In this document: positions 17,830 to 26,121 of the stretch, piece after piece
Position numbering within the stretch: the first letter of the stretch is position 1
Layout of the letters: each line of letters opens with the position of its first letter
The notes under the pieces: generated by a model
What the model saw: the letters and a program-made list of their open reading frames with translations, nothing else
Database searches by the model: none
Told to the model about the DNA's origin: nothing
Program-made: the position numbers and the translations under genes
From: Anaerolineae bacterium
GTDB lineage: Bacteria; Chloroflexota; Anaerolineae; Promineifilales; Promineifilaceae
Reading direction: 5' to 3'
Length of the DNA stretch: 64,000 bases
Assembly (NCBI GenBank): GCA_007123775.1
Contig: SLGK01000027.1
Coordinates: 40,495 to 104,494 of the forward strand

Positions 17830-19053
17830 TTACAAATTGCGAGTTACGAAAGCTGTGACCTGGTTTAGCAAGTCGAGGTAACGTTGGGCCACCGCTTGGG
17901 GATGGCAATGGGTGTTGATGTAGGCAACGGCCGTTGTGCCCAGGCGTTGGCGTTCTGCCGCATCAGCAATCAACTGTGTCAGCCCGTTATACAAGGTGGC
18001 CTGGTCCAGTGGTGCTACCTTGCAGCAGGCGTCGTCCGGCAGCTCAGCATACCAGCCGTGATCATAAACAACCACCGGTTTGCCCGCCGCCATTGCCCGC
18101 AGGGCCACAGCCGATGTTTCCCCGGCAGTGGGATGGCGCAAGTTGACCACAATGTCGGCCGCGGCCAGCCAATGGTTAAAATCGGCCAGGTCAGGCAGGT
18201 AGCCGGTACAGTGAACCCGCTGCGTCAGCCCCAGATTGGCCACCAGGTTGGTTACATCCACTTCTGTCCCCGTGTCGCCAATGATCAGATAATAGACGGG
18301 CCAGTCAGCGCACAACTGTTTGAAAACAGCCAACACTTTGTCCAGACGGCGGGCCGGCGTAACCTGTCCGCCGCTGGCCAGGATGATCGCGTCTGCGGGC
18401 CAATGGGCTGGCCAGCCGGACAATCTCTGGCGTGGAGGCGCGGAGCTGGTGGCCGGCTGCATTATTTGGGGAATAACGGCCAGGGGACGCAGTCCAATGT
18501 GGGGGCGGATACGCTCGGCCACGTATTGACTGTGGACAATGAAGCCCAGATTGGTATGCAGCAGCCGTTCGTTAAGGGGCAGGTCAAACAATGGCGTTGG
18601 CTGCTGCCCGGCTTGAATACGGTAGGCCAGGCGCAAACCATCCTTGCCGTAGCTGTAGCCCATTTCGCGCACGTAGGCTGCCGGTCGTCCCTGCCCGGCC
18701 GTGCGGTGAGCCTGGGCATGGTGCAGGATATAGTCATGCAGCACCACCACGCCGGGATAGAGCAGGCAGTGGTCATAAATGGCGTCATGGTGCTGACTGT
18801 TGCCCATCTGATAGAGGGCAAGATCGTAATGCCAGCGATGGGGCGCGTACTGAGGCAACGCCCGTAACGTTAAAGAAGGTAGATAAGCGTTGGCGGGCAG
18901 CATGACATTTTCTGTTGTGAAAACGGTCACATCTGCCAGTTGGGCCAGGTGGGGCAGCAGCTCGACACTGTAGTCGGCAATGCCGCTACGAGCGGGGGGG
19001 AGGGGGCTGAAATAAGCCAGCCGCAAGCGCGAGTCGTAGCTCATTCCGCTCAT
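17830..19053 (-). CDS. GT4-like glycosyltransferase
   Basis: 407-residue GT-B protein. It starts MSGMSYDSRLRLAYFSPLPP, followed by ARSGIADYSVELLPHL, the typical opening of this subgroup. The donor half has VDVTNLVANLGLTQRVHCTGY and HPTAGETSAVALRAMAAGKP. In this subgroup the first Glu (GETS) is present but the second position of EX7E is Ala, as in related proteins with GETSxxLLRAMAAGKPV. It overlaps the GT2 gene by ATGA at 19050-19053 and is followed 5 bp later by the membrane glycosyltransferase. Confidence 0.85.
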   Translation of the reverse strand: MSGMSYDSRLRLAYFSPLPPARSGIADYSVELLPHLAQLADVTVFTTENVMLPANAYLPSLTLRALPQYAPHRWHYDLALYQMGNSQHHDAIYDHCLLYPGVVVLHDYILHHAQAHRTAGQGRPAAYVREMGYSYGKDGLRLAYRIQAGQQPTPLFDLPLNERLLHTNLGFIVHSQYVAERIRPHIGLRPLAVIPQIMQPATSSAPPRQRLSGWPAHWPADAIILASGGQVTPARRLDKVLAVFKQLCADWPVYYLIIGDTGTEVDVTNLVANLGLTQRVHCTGYLPDLADFNHWLAAADIVVNLRHPTAGETSAVALRAMAAGKPVVVYDHGWYAELPDDACCKVAPLDQATLYNGLTQLIADAAERQRLGTTAVAYINTHCHPQAVAQRYLDLLNQVTAFVTRNL

Positions 19054-20405
19054 TCTTCTTCCAGTCGGGCCAACCGTTCATCTATTGATTGCAGCAGCCG
19101 GTTCATTTGTGCCAGTTGGGCCGTTAGTTCCGCCACATGATAGACCAGTTGGCTGTGGTCCTGGTCCTGGTCTACCAGTCGCTCATCTATAAGCTGCAGC
19201 CGGTCTACAACAAGCTGCAGCCGGTCTACGACGTGCCGGTTGATGGTGTTCTGCTGCTGCAGTAGGCCCCGCACATACCATTTGGTGGAAACATTATTCC
19301 AGGTGGTACGGAAGCGGGCAATCAGGGGGCCAATGATAGGGATAGCGGAAGTAAACGGCCGTTCCACTACCTCCCATGGCAGCGGATCTTCACTGGCCAG
19401 CGGGTCAGCAGCCGTGGCTTGCAAATCAAGCAACCCGGCTGCAACCTCCGCCTGCATCGTTTCTCTTGCTGACTGTTCCATAGGTTGTTCCCTTTCCGCA
19501 CGATTTGTTGAATAGTGATGACTGTCTACTGCATACTGGTAACGGAGAGACGGCCACTGCCGCAGCGCCTGGCGGTAAGCTTGCCTGACATAACGACGGG
19601 CTGCCGGTGGCAGTTGGTTCAGCCATGCTTTTTCGGCAGGTATTGTCTCAGCCAGCAGCCGATGGGTCGGGTAATGTTTGAGCAAAAACCGCCAACGCCC
19701 CGTATGAAAGCGGCGCAGGTAGGCAGGGCTGTTCTTGACAGTGGTAGCCGATTCAACATGAACGGCCGTTGCCGCCGGTTCGTACAAGACCCTATAACCA
19801 GATGCCCATGCCCGGTAGCATAAGTCTACATCCTCATAGTAGAGAAAGAAATTGTCATCAAGCAGACCAATATCGTCAAGCATTTGACGGCGCAGGGCCA
19901 GGGCCGCCCCGATGACGTAATCAACCTCTTTTTGTTCATCACATTGCCCCACATCCCGTTCGCCGATGCCAAAATGACCGGGTAGGGCACGCGGCGGCGT
20001 CAGGTAGCCGCCACCATGTTGCAGCGTCTGGCCATCGGGGTAATAGAGCTTACAGCCAACAATGCCGGTGCGGGGATCTGCATGAAACGGCCGTATAATA
20101 CGCGCCAGCCAGTCGGGTCGCACGTAAACATCCGGGTTGAGTAGGACGGCAAACGGTGCTTCGGTTGCCCGTAGACCGACATTGTTGCCCCCGGCATAGC
20201 CCAGGTTGGCACCCGTCTCAATGACGTTAACCCGGGGAAAATGGCGGCGTACATAAGCGACCGAATCATCGTCAGACTGGTTGTCAACCAATGTGATGGA
20301 AAAGTTGGCATCGTCCAAAGCGTACAAAGCCGTCAGGCATTCGGGCAGGTAGGGACGTGCGTTCCAGTTAAGGATGATGATGTCAACTGCGTGTGATTGC
20401 GCCAT
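19050..20405 (-). CDS. GT2 glycosyltransferase with C-terminal helper domain
   Basis: 451 residues from ATG 20405 (MAQSHAVDIIILNWNARPYL); the frame upstream overlaps the radical SAM gene and looks non-coding. The GT-A domain (1-250) is rhamnosyltransferase-like: VDNQSDDDSVAYVRR, LGYAGGNNVGLR, LLNPDVYVRPDW, with YYEDVDLCYRAW carrying the catalytic ED pair. The last 130 residues hold PIIGPLIARFRTTWNNVSTK then YVRGLLQQQNTIN and a coiled coil, the same layout as the two helper proteins, so here a helper module is fused to an enzyme. DNA near 19190-19235 contains two tandem 21-bp copies encoding VVDRLQL. Confidence 0.9.
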   Translation of the reverse strand: MAQSHAVDIIILNWNARPYLPECLTALYALDDANFSITLVDNQSDDDSVAYVRRHFPRVNVIETGANLGYAGGNNVGLRATEAPFAVLLNPDVYVRPDWLARIIRPFHADPRTGIVGCKLYYPDGQTLQHGGGYLTPPRALPGHFGIGERDVGQCDEQKEVDYVIGAALALRRQMLDDIGLLDDNFFLYYEDVDLCYRAWASGYRVLYEPAATAVHVESATTVKNSPAYLRRFHTGRWRFLLKHYPTHRLLAETIPAEKAWLNQLPPAARRYVRQAYRQALRQWPSLRYQYAVDSHHYSTNRAEREQPMEQSARETMQAEVAAGLLDLQATAADPLASEDPLPWEVVERPFTSAIPIIGPLIARFRTTWNNVSTKWYVRGLLQQQNTINRHVVDRLQLVVDRLQLIDERLVDQDQDHSQLVYHVAELTAQLAQMNRLLQSIDERLARLEEE

Positions 20406-20406
20406 C

Positions 20407-21375
20407 CTAAAACAAACGCCGCTCATCAAGCCGCCACAGCCCGGCGGCCGCCGCCGCTTGCAGCGCGGCGCGATGCTCATCCCGGCGCAGGTGGCGATTG
20501 AGTTCACTGTATTTAACGGCCGTTACCTTCCCCGCCGGATAATATTGGGCCATCACGTTGACATACGTATCCCGCGAAACTTCATCGGCCAAAAAGCGCA
20601 TGATAGCCTTCGTCTCTTCCGGCAGGCCGGGCATCACCAGATGGCGCACCAGCAGCCCGCGCTTAGCCAGACCGCGCTCATCCACCTTTAGGTCCCCCAC
20701 CTGACGGTGCATCTCCTTGAGCGCGGCGCGGGCCACAGCCGGGTAATCCTTCGCTTTCAGGTATTTTAGCGACAGCCGTTCATCCCACAGCTTAAAGTCG
20801 GGCATGTATATGTCGATAATGCCGTCGAGCAGGTGCAGACTGTGCAGCGCGTCGTAGGCAGAAGTGTTGTAGACCAGCGGCAGGCGCAGACCGGCCTCGA
20901 CGGCCAGGGGCAGCGCCTCTAGCAGTTGGGGCACGACGTGTTCGGGGGTGACGAAGTTGATGTTGTGGCAGCCCACGGCTTGCAGTTCCAGCATCATGGC
21001 CGCCAACTCTGCCGGGCCAACCTCATCGCCGCTCAAAACCTGGCTAATCTCATAGTTCTGGCAAAAGACGCAGCGCAGGTTACAGGAGGTGAAGAAAATA
21101 GTGCCGCTGCCGCGGCGGCCGCGCAGGCAATCCTCCTCGCCAAAGTGGGGGAAGTAGCTGCTGACCCGCGCATAACGGCCGATATGACAAACGGCCGTTT
21201 CATTCGCCAACCGATCCACGCCACAGTCTCGGGGGCAGACGCGGCAGGAAGCCATCTCGGCCAGGGCTTGCTCGGCCCGTTTGACCAGCTCGCCGCGCCG
21301 GTGCAGCGCCAGATAGGCCGGTTCAAAATCACGGCTAGAAATGACAAAGGGTTGATCGGTATGCTGGTAAGACAT
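20407..21375 (-). CDS. PflX-like radical SAM protein
   Basis: 322 residues from ATG 21375 (MSYQHTDQPFVISSRDFEPA); the longer frame to 21564 overlaps the next gene antiparallel to nothing useful and lacks family similarity. A cysteine-rich opener ASCRVCPRDCGVDR precedes GTIFFTSCNLRCVFCQN, the CxxxCxxC iron-sulphur motif of radical SAM enzymes. The layout matches COG1313 (PflX, pyruvate formate-lyase activating-enzyme homologue). The biological substrate of this family is unknown. The stop lies one base before the ATG of the GT2 gene, so it may lead the glycosyltransferase operon by position only. Confidence 0.88.
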   Translation of the reverse strand: MSYQHTDQPFVISSRDFEPAYLALHRRGELVKRAEQALAEMASCRVCPRDCGVDRLANETAVCHIGRYARVSSYFPHFGEEDCLRGRRGSGTIFFTSCNLRCVFCQNYEISQVLSGDEVGPAELAAMMLELQAVGCHNINFVTPEHVVPQLLEALPLAVEAGLRLPLVYNTSAYDALHSLHLLDGIIDIYMPDFKLWDERLSLKYLKAKDYPAVARAALKEMHRQVGDLKVDERGLAKRGLLVRHLVMPGLPEETKAIMRFLADEVSRDTYVNVMAQYYPAGKVTAVKYSELNRHLRRDEHRAALQAAAAAGLWRLDERRLF

Positions 21376-21386
21376 CTCAAATGGGG

Positions 21387-22016
21387 TTAACCGCTGATGG
21401 CCGGTGCCTGACCAACAAACAGCGACTGTTCCAGAACGGCTAAGATAAAATGGGCCACGTCGGCGCGGGCAATGCGGCCGGCGCGAATACTTTTTTCCGT
21501 ACCTGCCTGATATTGGCCGGTCAGCGGGCCATCGGTCAGCCCGCCCGGCCGGATGATTGTCCAATCCAGACCGCTATGACGAACGGCCGTTTCCTGTGTC
21601 TCTTTATCGGCTATAACCTTGCGCAAAGCGGTCTTCATGATCAGCTTAAAGGCCAGCGGCACCTGGTCCGCACTGTCGCCCACGCCCAATGAGGTGACAA
21701 CCAACAGCCGCCTAACACCTGCCTGCTTCATAGCCGCGATGATTTGCTGCGTTCCGGCCGTGACCACGCCTTCGGGGTTATTGGCCGTGTTGCCCAACGA
21801 ACACACAACGGCATCAGCACCGCGCACGGTTGCCAACACCGCCTCCGGATCGAGGACGTTGCCCGCAATAACGTGCAGCTTCTCATGGGCCAGCGTCAGC
21901 CGGGCCGGATCGCGCACCAGGGCTGTGATCTGATGACCCGCCGCCAGCGCTTGTTGACCAAATTGCAAACCGGTCCCGCCGGTTATGCCAAATAGGGCTA
22001 TTTTCATTCCGTTCAT
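21387..22016 (-). CDS. NAD(P)-binding SDR-type oxidoreductase
   Basis: 209 residues starting MNGMKIALFGITGGTGLQFG; GxTGGTG is an NAD(P)-binding Rossmann signature. VVCSLGNTANNPEGV and LDWTIIRPGGLTDGPLTGQY match the atypical short-chain dehydrogenase group with NmrA-like and biliverdin reductase B-like members. It is probably a cytosolic NAD(P)H-dependent reductase or redox sensor. It ends 11 bp before the radical SAM start and is divergent from the Nudix gene across an 81-bp gap. Confidence 0.85.
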   Translation of the reverse strand: MNGMKIALFGITGGTGLQFGQQALAAGHQITALVRDPARLTLAHEKLHVIAGNVLDPEAVLATVRGADAVVCSLGNTANNPEGVVTAGTQQIIAAMKQAGVRRLLVVTSLGVGDSADQVPLAFKLIMKTALRKVIADKETQETAVRHSGLDWTIIRPGGLTDGPLTGQYQAGTEKSIRAGRIARADVAHFILAVLEQSLFVGQAPAISG

Positions 22017-22097
22017 ACCATCAGTTTAATATGACTGCCTGAAATAGACAACTGGATTTAGCATTGCCCAAATACCAACTTGAGGTAAGATGAACTC

Positions 22098-22679
22098 ATG
22101 AATGATGGCTCAATACAGGCATGGGAAAAAGTAGCAAGTCAGGCGGCCGCAGATTATTATATCTTTCGGGCGCGTCGGGATAAAAGCCGTTCACCTCGAA
22201 CGGGAAGGGTGCATGATGTCGTTGTTTTGGAATCGCCCGACTGGGTAAACATCGTCGCCGTTACGCCGGATGAACGGGTTTTGCTGGTGCGGCAGTACCG
22301 CCACGGCACGGAAGAAATCACGCTAGAAATTCCGGGTGGCATGGTTGATGCGGGGGAGCCTCCGGAAACGGCCGCTAAACGGGAACTAAAAGAGGAGACG
22401 GGTTACGAGGCCGAACGCTGGCACTACCTGGGCCAGGTGAAGCCCAATCCTGCTTTCATGGACAACAGGTGCCACACCTTCCTCGCGCTAGACGCGGTGC
22501 AAACCGGGCCACCCAGCTTTGACGGGTCGGAGGATATTGAGGTGCTAACGGCCGATCTCAATCAGGTGAGCGATATGGTACAAGACGGCCGTATCGCTAA
22601 TTCCCTGGTTGTGGCCGCCTTTTACCATCTGGACCACTACAACAACGTTAGCATAACGGCTACCGGGTCATCAATCTGA
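22098..22679 (+). CDS. Nudix hydrolase, ADP-ribose pyrophosphatase type
   Basis: 193 residues. The Nudix box GGMVDAGEPPETAAKREL then KEETGY (about residues 75-98) fits GX5EX7REUXEEXGU, with all metal-binding glutamates present. VLLVRQYRHGTEEITLEIPG upstream is typical of the ADP-ribose pyrophosphatase branch, which cuts ADP-ribose to AMP and ribose 5-phosphate. The last 15 or so codons overlap, on the opposite strand, a cytochrome c-like relic, so the C-terminal tail NNVSITATGSSI may be recently acquired sequence. Confidence 0.92.
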   Translation: MNDGSIQAWEKVASQAAADYYIFRARRDKSRSPRTGRVHDVVVLESPDWVNIVAVTPDERVLLVRQYRHGTEEITLEIPGGMVDAGEPPETAAKRELKEETGYEAERWHYLGQVKPNPAFMDNRCHTFLALDAVQTGPPSFDGSEDIEVLTADLNQVSDMVQDGRIANSLVVAAFYHLDHYNNVSITATGSSI

Positions 22680-22741
22680 GGCGCGGTCAGGTCTTGGGCA
22701 TAGTTTTTGTACATCACCCCGGCCGGAAAGCCTTCAACCAC
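22637..22741 (-). pseudogene. Relic of a cytochrome c C-terminus
   Basis: Reading the minus strand gives 34 codons and a stop: VVEGFPAGVMYKNYAQDLTA then PQIDDPVAVMLTLL. This resembles the C-terminal end of class I c-type cytochromes in Chloroflexota and relatives (pattern FPxGxMPxNYxxxLTxxQIDDLVAFLLTL), including the Met region and the closing amphipathic helix. An in-frame stop lies four codons upstream, and no haem-binding CxxCH is present, so only a decayed fragment remains. It overlaps the 3' end of the Nudix gene. Too short for an ordinary gene call. Confidence 0.5.
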
Positions 22742-22778
22742 TTTATATTTAGGCTATGTCCTGCTACTATTGTGAGGT

Positions 22779-23819
22779 ATGGACAAAAAAGCAGTTGACC
22801 AGCTATCAGTTGATGAGTTACAGCAGGCACTCTACCGCAAGAAGCGAGATGTCCGCCGTACCCGCCTGCAACGGCTGCGGCAGCAAGGGCGTGTGCTGGA
22901 TGTGGCCGGGCTGACACCACAGGAACCACCCCCGCTGCCCCAGGCGCGCCCGCAGGCGAAACCGTCAGGGGCAATGCGCTACTATACGCTGGTCGATGGG
23001 GCAGAAGCCGAAGCAGAGACAAAGGCAGATGGGGAAACAGTAGACGAGACAACAGCGAGCGAGAATGGCACAGCCGCTCAAACCCAACCGGCCCGCTGGC
23101 GCTGGGCGCTTAACAAACTACTGCTGGTGGTCGAAGTAACGGCCGTTATTGCTCTGCTCGTCGTGGTGTATACGCTGTGGCAAACCACCCAGGAGCTAAA
23201 CCAGGAATTGGCCGCTGCCCAGCGGGTCGAAAGCCAGAGCGTGGCCCTGCCCACGCCTACCGCCACGCCCGTCATTGGCGTCGTCGTTTTGCCGTCGGGC
23301 CACAAACCGCCGGTAGACGGCCGTTCCCCCGAACCGGGCGAAGCGGGCGACATCCCGGCCCACCTGCTGCCGGCCATCAATGCCTATCAGCCGCCCCCCA
23401 TCCCCACGCCCGGCCCCGAACAGGCCCGCCGCATCCAGATACCGGCCATTGACGTAGACAGCGTCATTGTCCAGGGAGATGATTGGGAGCAGCTCAAGAA
23501 AGGGGTCGGCCACCATATCGGCTCGGCCCAGCCGGGCCAAAACGGTAATCTGGTCCTTTCGGCCCACAACGACATTTTCGGCGAAATATTCCGTCATTTA
23601 GACAAACTCTCGCCGGGTGATGAGGTTATTGTCTCTACCGAAGTCCGCAGCTACACTTATGTTATACGCAAAATAGATGTGGTCGAACCGACCGATGTCT
23701 GGGTCATGGCCCCTAGCGAACACGCCAGCGCGACCCTGATTTCATGCTATCCGTACCGCGTGAATACCCAGCGCATCGTCGTCTTTGCCGACCTGGTAAC
23801 AGAAGAGGATAGGGTTTAG
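22779..23819 (+). CDS. Class D/E-like sortase
   Basis: 346-residue type II membrane protein: a charged cytoplasmic part of about 110 residues rich in Arg, Gln and Pro, one transmembrane helix (about 112-135), a coiled/Pro-rich stalk, and a C-terminal sortase domain (about 215-345). Catalytic residues are visible: His in LVLSAHNDIFGEIF, Cys in ATLISCYPY and Arg in NTQRIVVFADL. Sortases link sorted proteins to other proteins or wall components. No LPxTG-type substrate is encoded in this window. The unusually long cytoplasmic region is not part of the enzyme fold. It is followed by a repeat element and a small membrane protein. Confidence 0.9.
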   Translation: MDKKAVDQLSVDELQQALYRKKRDVRRTRLQRLRQQGRVLDVAGLTPQEPPPLPQARPQAKPSGAMRYYTLVDGAEAEAETKADGETVDETTASENGTAAQTQPARWRWALNKLLLVVEVTAVIALLVVVYTLWQTTQELNQELAAAQRVESQSVALPTPTATPVIGVVVLPSGHKPPVDGRSPEPGEAGDIPAHLLPAINAYQPPPIPTPGPEQARRIQIPAIDVDSVIVQGDDWEQLKKGVGHHIGSAQPGQNGNLVLSAHNDIFGEIFRHLDKLSPGDEVIVSTEVRSYTYVIRKIDVVEPTDVWVMAPSEHASATLISCYPYRVNTQRIVVFADLVTEEDRV

Positions 23820-23906
23820 AGTGTAGAGCTAGAGGGGTTTGAGCTAGAACTAGAGCTAGAGGATTTTCACTCTACACTCTACACTCCGTACTCTACACTC
23901 TACACT
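23817..23906. repeat. TCTACACTC-type intergenic repeat
   Basis: A stretch of AGAGTGTAGAGCTAGAG-like sequence followed by CTCTACACTCTACACTCCG and related units, forming inverted arms. The sortase stop TAG lies at its left edge and the ribosome binding site AAGGAG of the next gene at its right edge. A segment of about 31 bases is identical to one at 30242-30272. Confidence 0.65.
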
Positions 23907-23919
23907 TAAGGAGAAAAAC

Positions 23920-24087
23920 ATGTCAAAACGATCTCGCCGGCGCGGCCGGCAGCAGGCAACTGAGGAAGATTTCCGCGAAGAATACGCCTATGTTATCAAT
24001 GACTTGCGGCGCGTCCTTATGCTGGCCGGTTTCATGTTTACGTTGCTGATTATTCTTAACATAGCGTTGCCGTTCTTTGGTCTTTAG
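23920..24087 (+). CDS. Small basic single-pass membrane protein
   Basis: A 55-codon gene: MSKRSRRRGRQQATEEDFRE, a charged stretch to about residue 31, then one hydrophobic helix (about 33-54) ending at TAG. A strong ribosome binding site AAGGAG (23908-23913) lies 6 bases before the ATG. The positive-inside rule predicts a cytoplasmic N-terminus. It follows the sortase on the same strand, separated only by a repeat element, so it may be cotranscribed. Function unknown; no family recognised. Confidence 0.7.
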   Translation: MSKRSRRRGRQQATEEDFREEYAYVINDLRRVLMLAGFMFTLLIILNIALPFFGL

Positions 24088-24192
24088 CGCGGTGTGGTGC
24101 GTCGGGGGGAACATAGAAACCCTCTACACACAACGCATCACACATTACAAGACGTCGCGTCCCCCTGACCAGCCATAACGCAGTGCGGCATG

Positions 24193-24221
24193 TTGCCATG
24201 TCCAGAGCAACCCGCTATAAT
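24193..24221 (+). promoter_or_regulatory. Sigma70-like promoter for acyl-CoA dehydrogenase
   Basis: TTGCCA (24193-24198), 17-bp spacer, TATAAT (24216-24221). The predicted start near 24228 gives an 80-base leader that contains the hairpin at 24246-24280. Confidence 0.6.
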
Positions 24222-24245
24222 CCGCAGTAGCACTTTATTAACGAA

Positions 24246-24280
24246 GAAGAAACCTGGGTTTTGACAAAAACTCGGTTTCT
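24246..24280. repeat. GGTTTT/AAAACC hairpin in the leader
   Basis: AGAAACCTGGGTTTTGAC followed by AAAAACTCGGTTTCT forms a bulged stem-loop. Related sequences occur at 48166-48231 and 63419-63451, so it is probably one copy of a dispersed REP-like palindrome. Confidence 0.5.
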
Positions 24281-24308
24281 CATCTCATAAATCCCACGAG
24301 AAGAAAAA

Positions 24309-25526
24309 ATGATAGATTTTTCCCTGACTAAAGACCAATTGAGCGCCGCTGAGATGGTGCGTAATTTTGCCGAAAAAGAGATTTACCCCACTATCAAAGA
24401 GTACGATCGCAAACAAGAAATGAACCCCGATGCCCTGCCGCGCATGGCCGAGCTGGGCATTTTGGGCATCAACATCCCGGTACGTTATGGTGGCCAGGGC
24501 TTCGATTACGTGACCCTGGGTCTGGTTTGTGAAGAGCTGGAGCGAGTAGACTCCACCCTGCGCGTGGTGATGTCGGTCCACATGGGGCTGAACAGCATGG
24601 GGTTGCTCCAATGGGGCACCGAGGAGCAGAAACAACAGTTCCTCACGCCGCAGGCGCGGGGTGAGCGGTATGCTGCTTTTTGCCTGACCGAGCCGGGTGC
24701 CGGTTCTGACGTGGCCGGTATGCGTTCCACGGCTCGCCGTGATGGGGATGATTACATTCTCAATGGCGAAAAAATGTGGATTAGCATGGCCAGCAAGGCC
24801 CATCATTTTCTCTGGTTTGCCAAGACCGACCCCGACGCCAAACCAGCCCATGCGGGAATCACGGCTTTTATCGTCACCAGGGATATGCCTGGCCTGACGA
24901 CGGGTGATATTCACGGCAAGCTGGGTGTGCGGGCCGGATCGACCGGTTGGGTTAACTGTGCCGACGTGCGCGTGCCGGCCGCCAATCGACTGGGTGAAGA
25001 AGGCGAAGGATTCAAGATTGCTATGAGCTGCCTGGACAACGGCCGTTACTCGGTTGCGTCCGGGGCTACCGGCCTTATCCGGGCCAGTCTGGAAGCGTCG
25101 GTTAAATATGCTCAGGAGCGCCACACGTTCGGCCAGCCCATTTCCCAGTACCAGCTTATCCAGCAAAAGATTGCCCATATGCAGCAGTGGTACGACTGTG
25201 CCCGGCTGCTCTATTTGCGCGTGGGCTGGCTTAAGAACGTAGGTATTCGCAACACCCGCGAGGCGTCTATGGCCAAGTGGTACGCCACAGATTACTCTTT
25301 CCAGGCGGCGCATGAGGCCATCCAGGTACACGGCTCTTACGGCTTTTCGGATGAGTATGACGTGGAACGCTACCTGCGCAACAGTCGTGGCGGCATTATT
25401 TACGAAGGCACCAGCGAAATTCACCAACTGATGCAGGCCGGTTATGCGTTTGGCGAGCGGCAAAATAGGCCGCTGCGCTGCGAGCTGCCGGCGTATGATG
25501 AGGCGTTTTGGCAAGCGGAGGCGTAA
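24309..25526 (+). CDS. Acyl-CoA dehydrogenase
   Basis: 405-residue FAD flavoenzyme that makes the alpha-beta double bond in an acyl-CoA and passes electrons to ETF. Seen: [20 protein letters not shown] (flavin/substrate segment), [13 protein letters not shown], and [20 protein letters not shown] near the C-terminus, where the Glu of YEGT is the usual catalytic base. Length is normal. The etfBA genes lie 0.7 kb downstream on the same strand, which fits the electron route. The chain length or branched-chain specificity cannot be set from sequence alone; with the VOR and liv genes in this window a branched-chain acyl-CoA is plausible. Confidence 0.93.
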   Translation: MIDFSLTKDQLSAAEMVRNFAEKEIYPTIKEYDRKQEMNPDALPRMAELGILGINIPVRYGGQGFDYVTLGLVCEELERVDSTLRVVMSVHMGLNSMGLLQWGTEEQKQQFLTPQARGERYAAFCLTEPGAGSDVAGMRSTARRDGDDYILNGEKMWISMASKAHHFLWFAKTDPDAKPAHAGITAFIVTRDMPGLTTGDIHGKLGVRAGSTGWVNCADVRVPAANRLGEEGEGFKIAMSCLDNGRYSVASGATGLIRASLEASVKYAQERHTFGQPISQYQLIQQKIAHMQQWYDCARLLYLRVGWLKNVGIRNTREASMAKWYATDYSFQAAHEAIQVHGSYGFSDEYDVERYLRNSRGGIIYEGTSEIHQLMQAGYAFGERQNRPLRCELPAYDEAFWQAEA

Positions 25527-25590
25527 TGCGTAAAACGTAATATGTGCGTTTTATCCATTACGCATTACGTTTTACTCGTTACGTTTCACT
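25524..25590. repeat. ACGTTTTACG-type intergenic hairpin element
   Basis: Begins with the stop codon of the acyl-CoA dehydrogenase (TAATGCGTAAAACG), then a short centre, then CATTACGCATTACGTTTTAC as the inverse arm. It fills the whole gap to the next gene. Similar copies are at 26115, 31173, 43374 and 44198. Confidence 0.65.
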
Positions 25591-25593
25591 GTT

Positions 25594-26121
25594 ATGCAGA
25601 TCAAAGTTAAAGCCCGACCGGGCGAGGCTTTGCAATTTCCGGGGATATGTGTTCACTGTGGGCAAGGGGCCACGGCACTGCTGACGTTAAAGAAGCGCAA
25701 CGGCCGTATTACCCGCCTGTTAGATGTGCCTCTGTGCGCCGCCTGTGACAAAACCCGACTGCGCCGCTCCGGCATGCAGGAGCAGCGGCAAAAGCTGGGC
25801 TGGCTGGCCAGCGGCCTGACCGGCTTGCTGGTGCTGGGCCTGATATTTCTGCTGCTGCCGGTCGATCTGGGCGTCAGCGCCCGTTTATTGGTTGCCTTGC
25901 TGGTGGCTGCGCTGGGTACAACGGCCGTTTTCACCGCCAGCCAGCGTTGGGCCGCTCAGGCCGCCTTGCCCGAAGTCAAGGCAATCCGGCAGGCCGCCAG
26001 TTTCGACGCCTTTTCCTGGCGCACCGTGACCTTAACCTTTACGAACGAAACCTTTGCCGAACAGTTTCGGCAGCTAAATCAACCCGTTCTTTGGGAGAAT
26101 GGGGGACAACGTGATACGTAA
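25594..26121 (+). CDS. Zinc-ribbon membrane protein of unknown function
   Basis: 175 residues. The N-terminal part has two CxxC pairs (CVHCG at about 20 and CAAC at about 48) that could bind zinc, then two hydrophobic helices (about 70-90 and 95-112), then a soluble C-terminal segment. It is embedded between the acyl-CoA dehydrogenase and etfBA, each gap filled by the same repeat type. Its stop codon TAA lies within the next repeat. No family recognised. Confidence 0.65.
   Translation: MQIKVKARPGEALQFPGICVHCGQGATALLTLKKRNGRITRLLDVPLCAACDKTRLRRSGMQEQRQKLGWLASGLTGLLVLGLIFLLLPVDLGVSARLLVALLVAALGTTAVFTASQRWAAQAALPEVKAIRQAASFDAFSWRTVTLTFTNETFAEQFRQLNQPVLWENGGQRDT

Noticed and set aside
17884..18867. 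Long plus-strand frame opposite the glycosyltransferase at 17830-19053
   Set aside because: Shadow of a clear GT gene in a tightly overlapped operon.
24285..25514. Long open frame on the minus strand opposite the acyl-CoA dehydrogenase
   Set aside because: It mirrors a well-supported gene and has low-complexity composition with no family motif.
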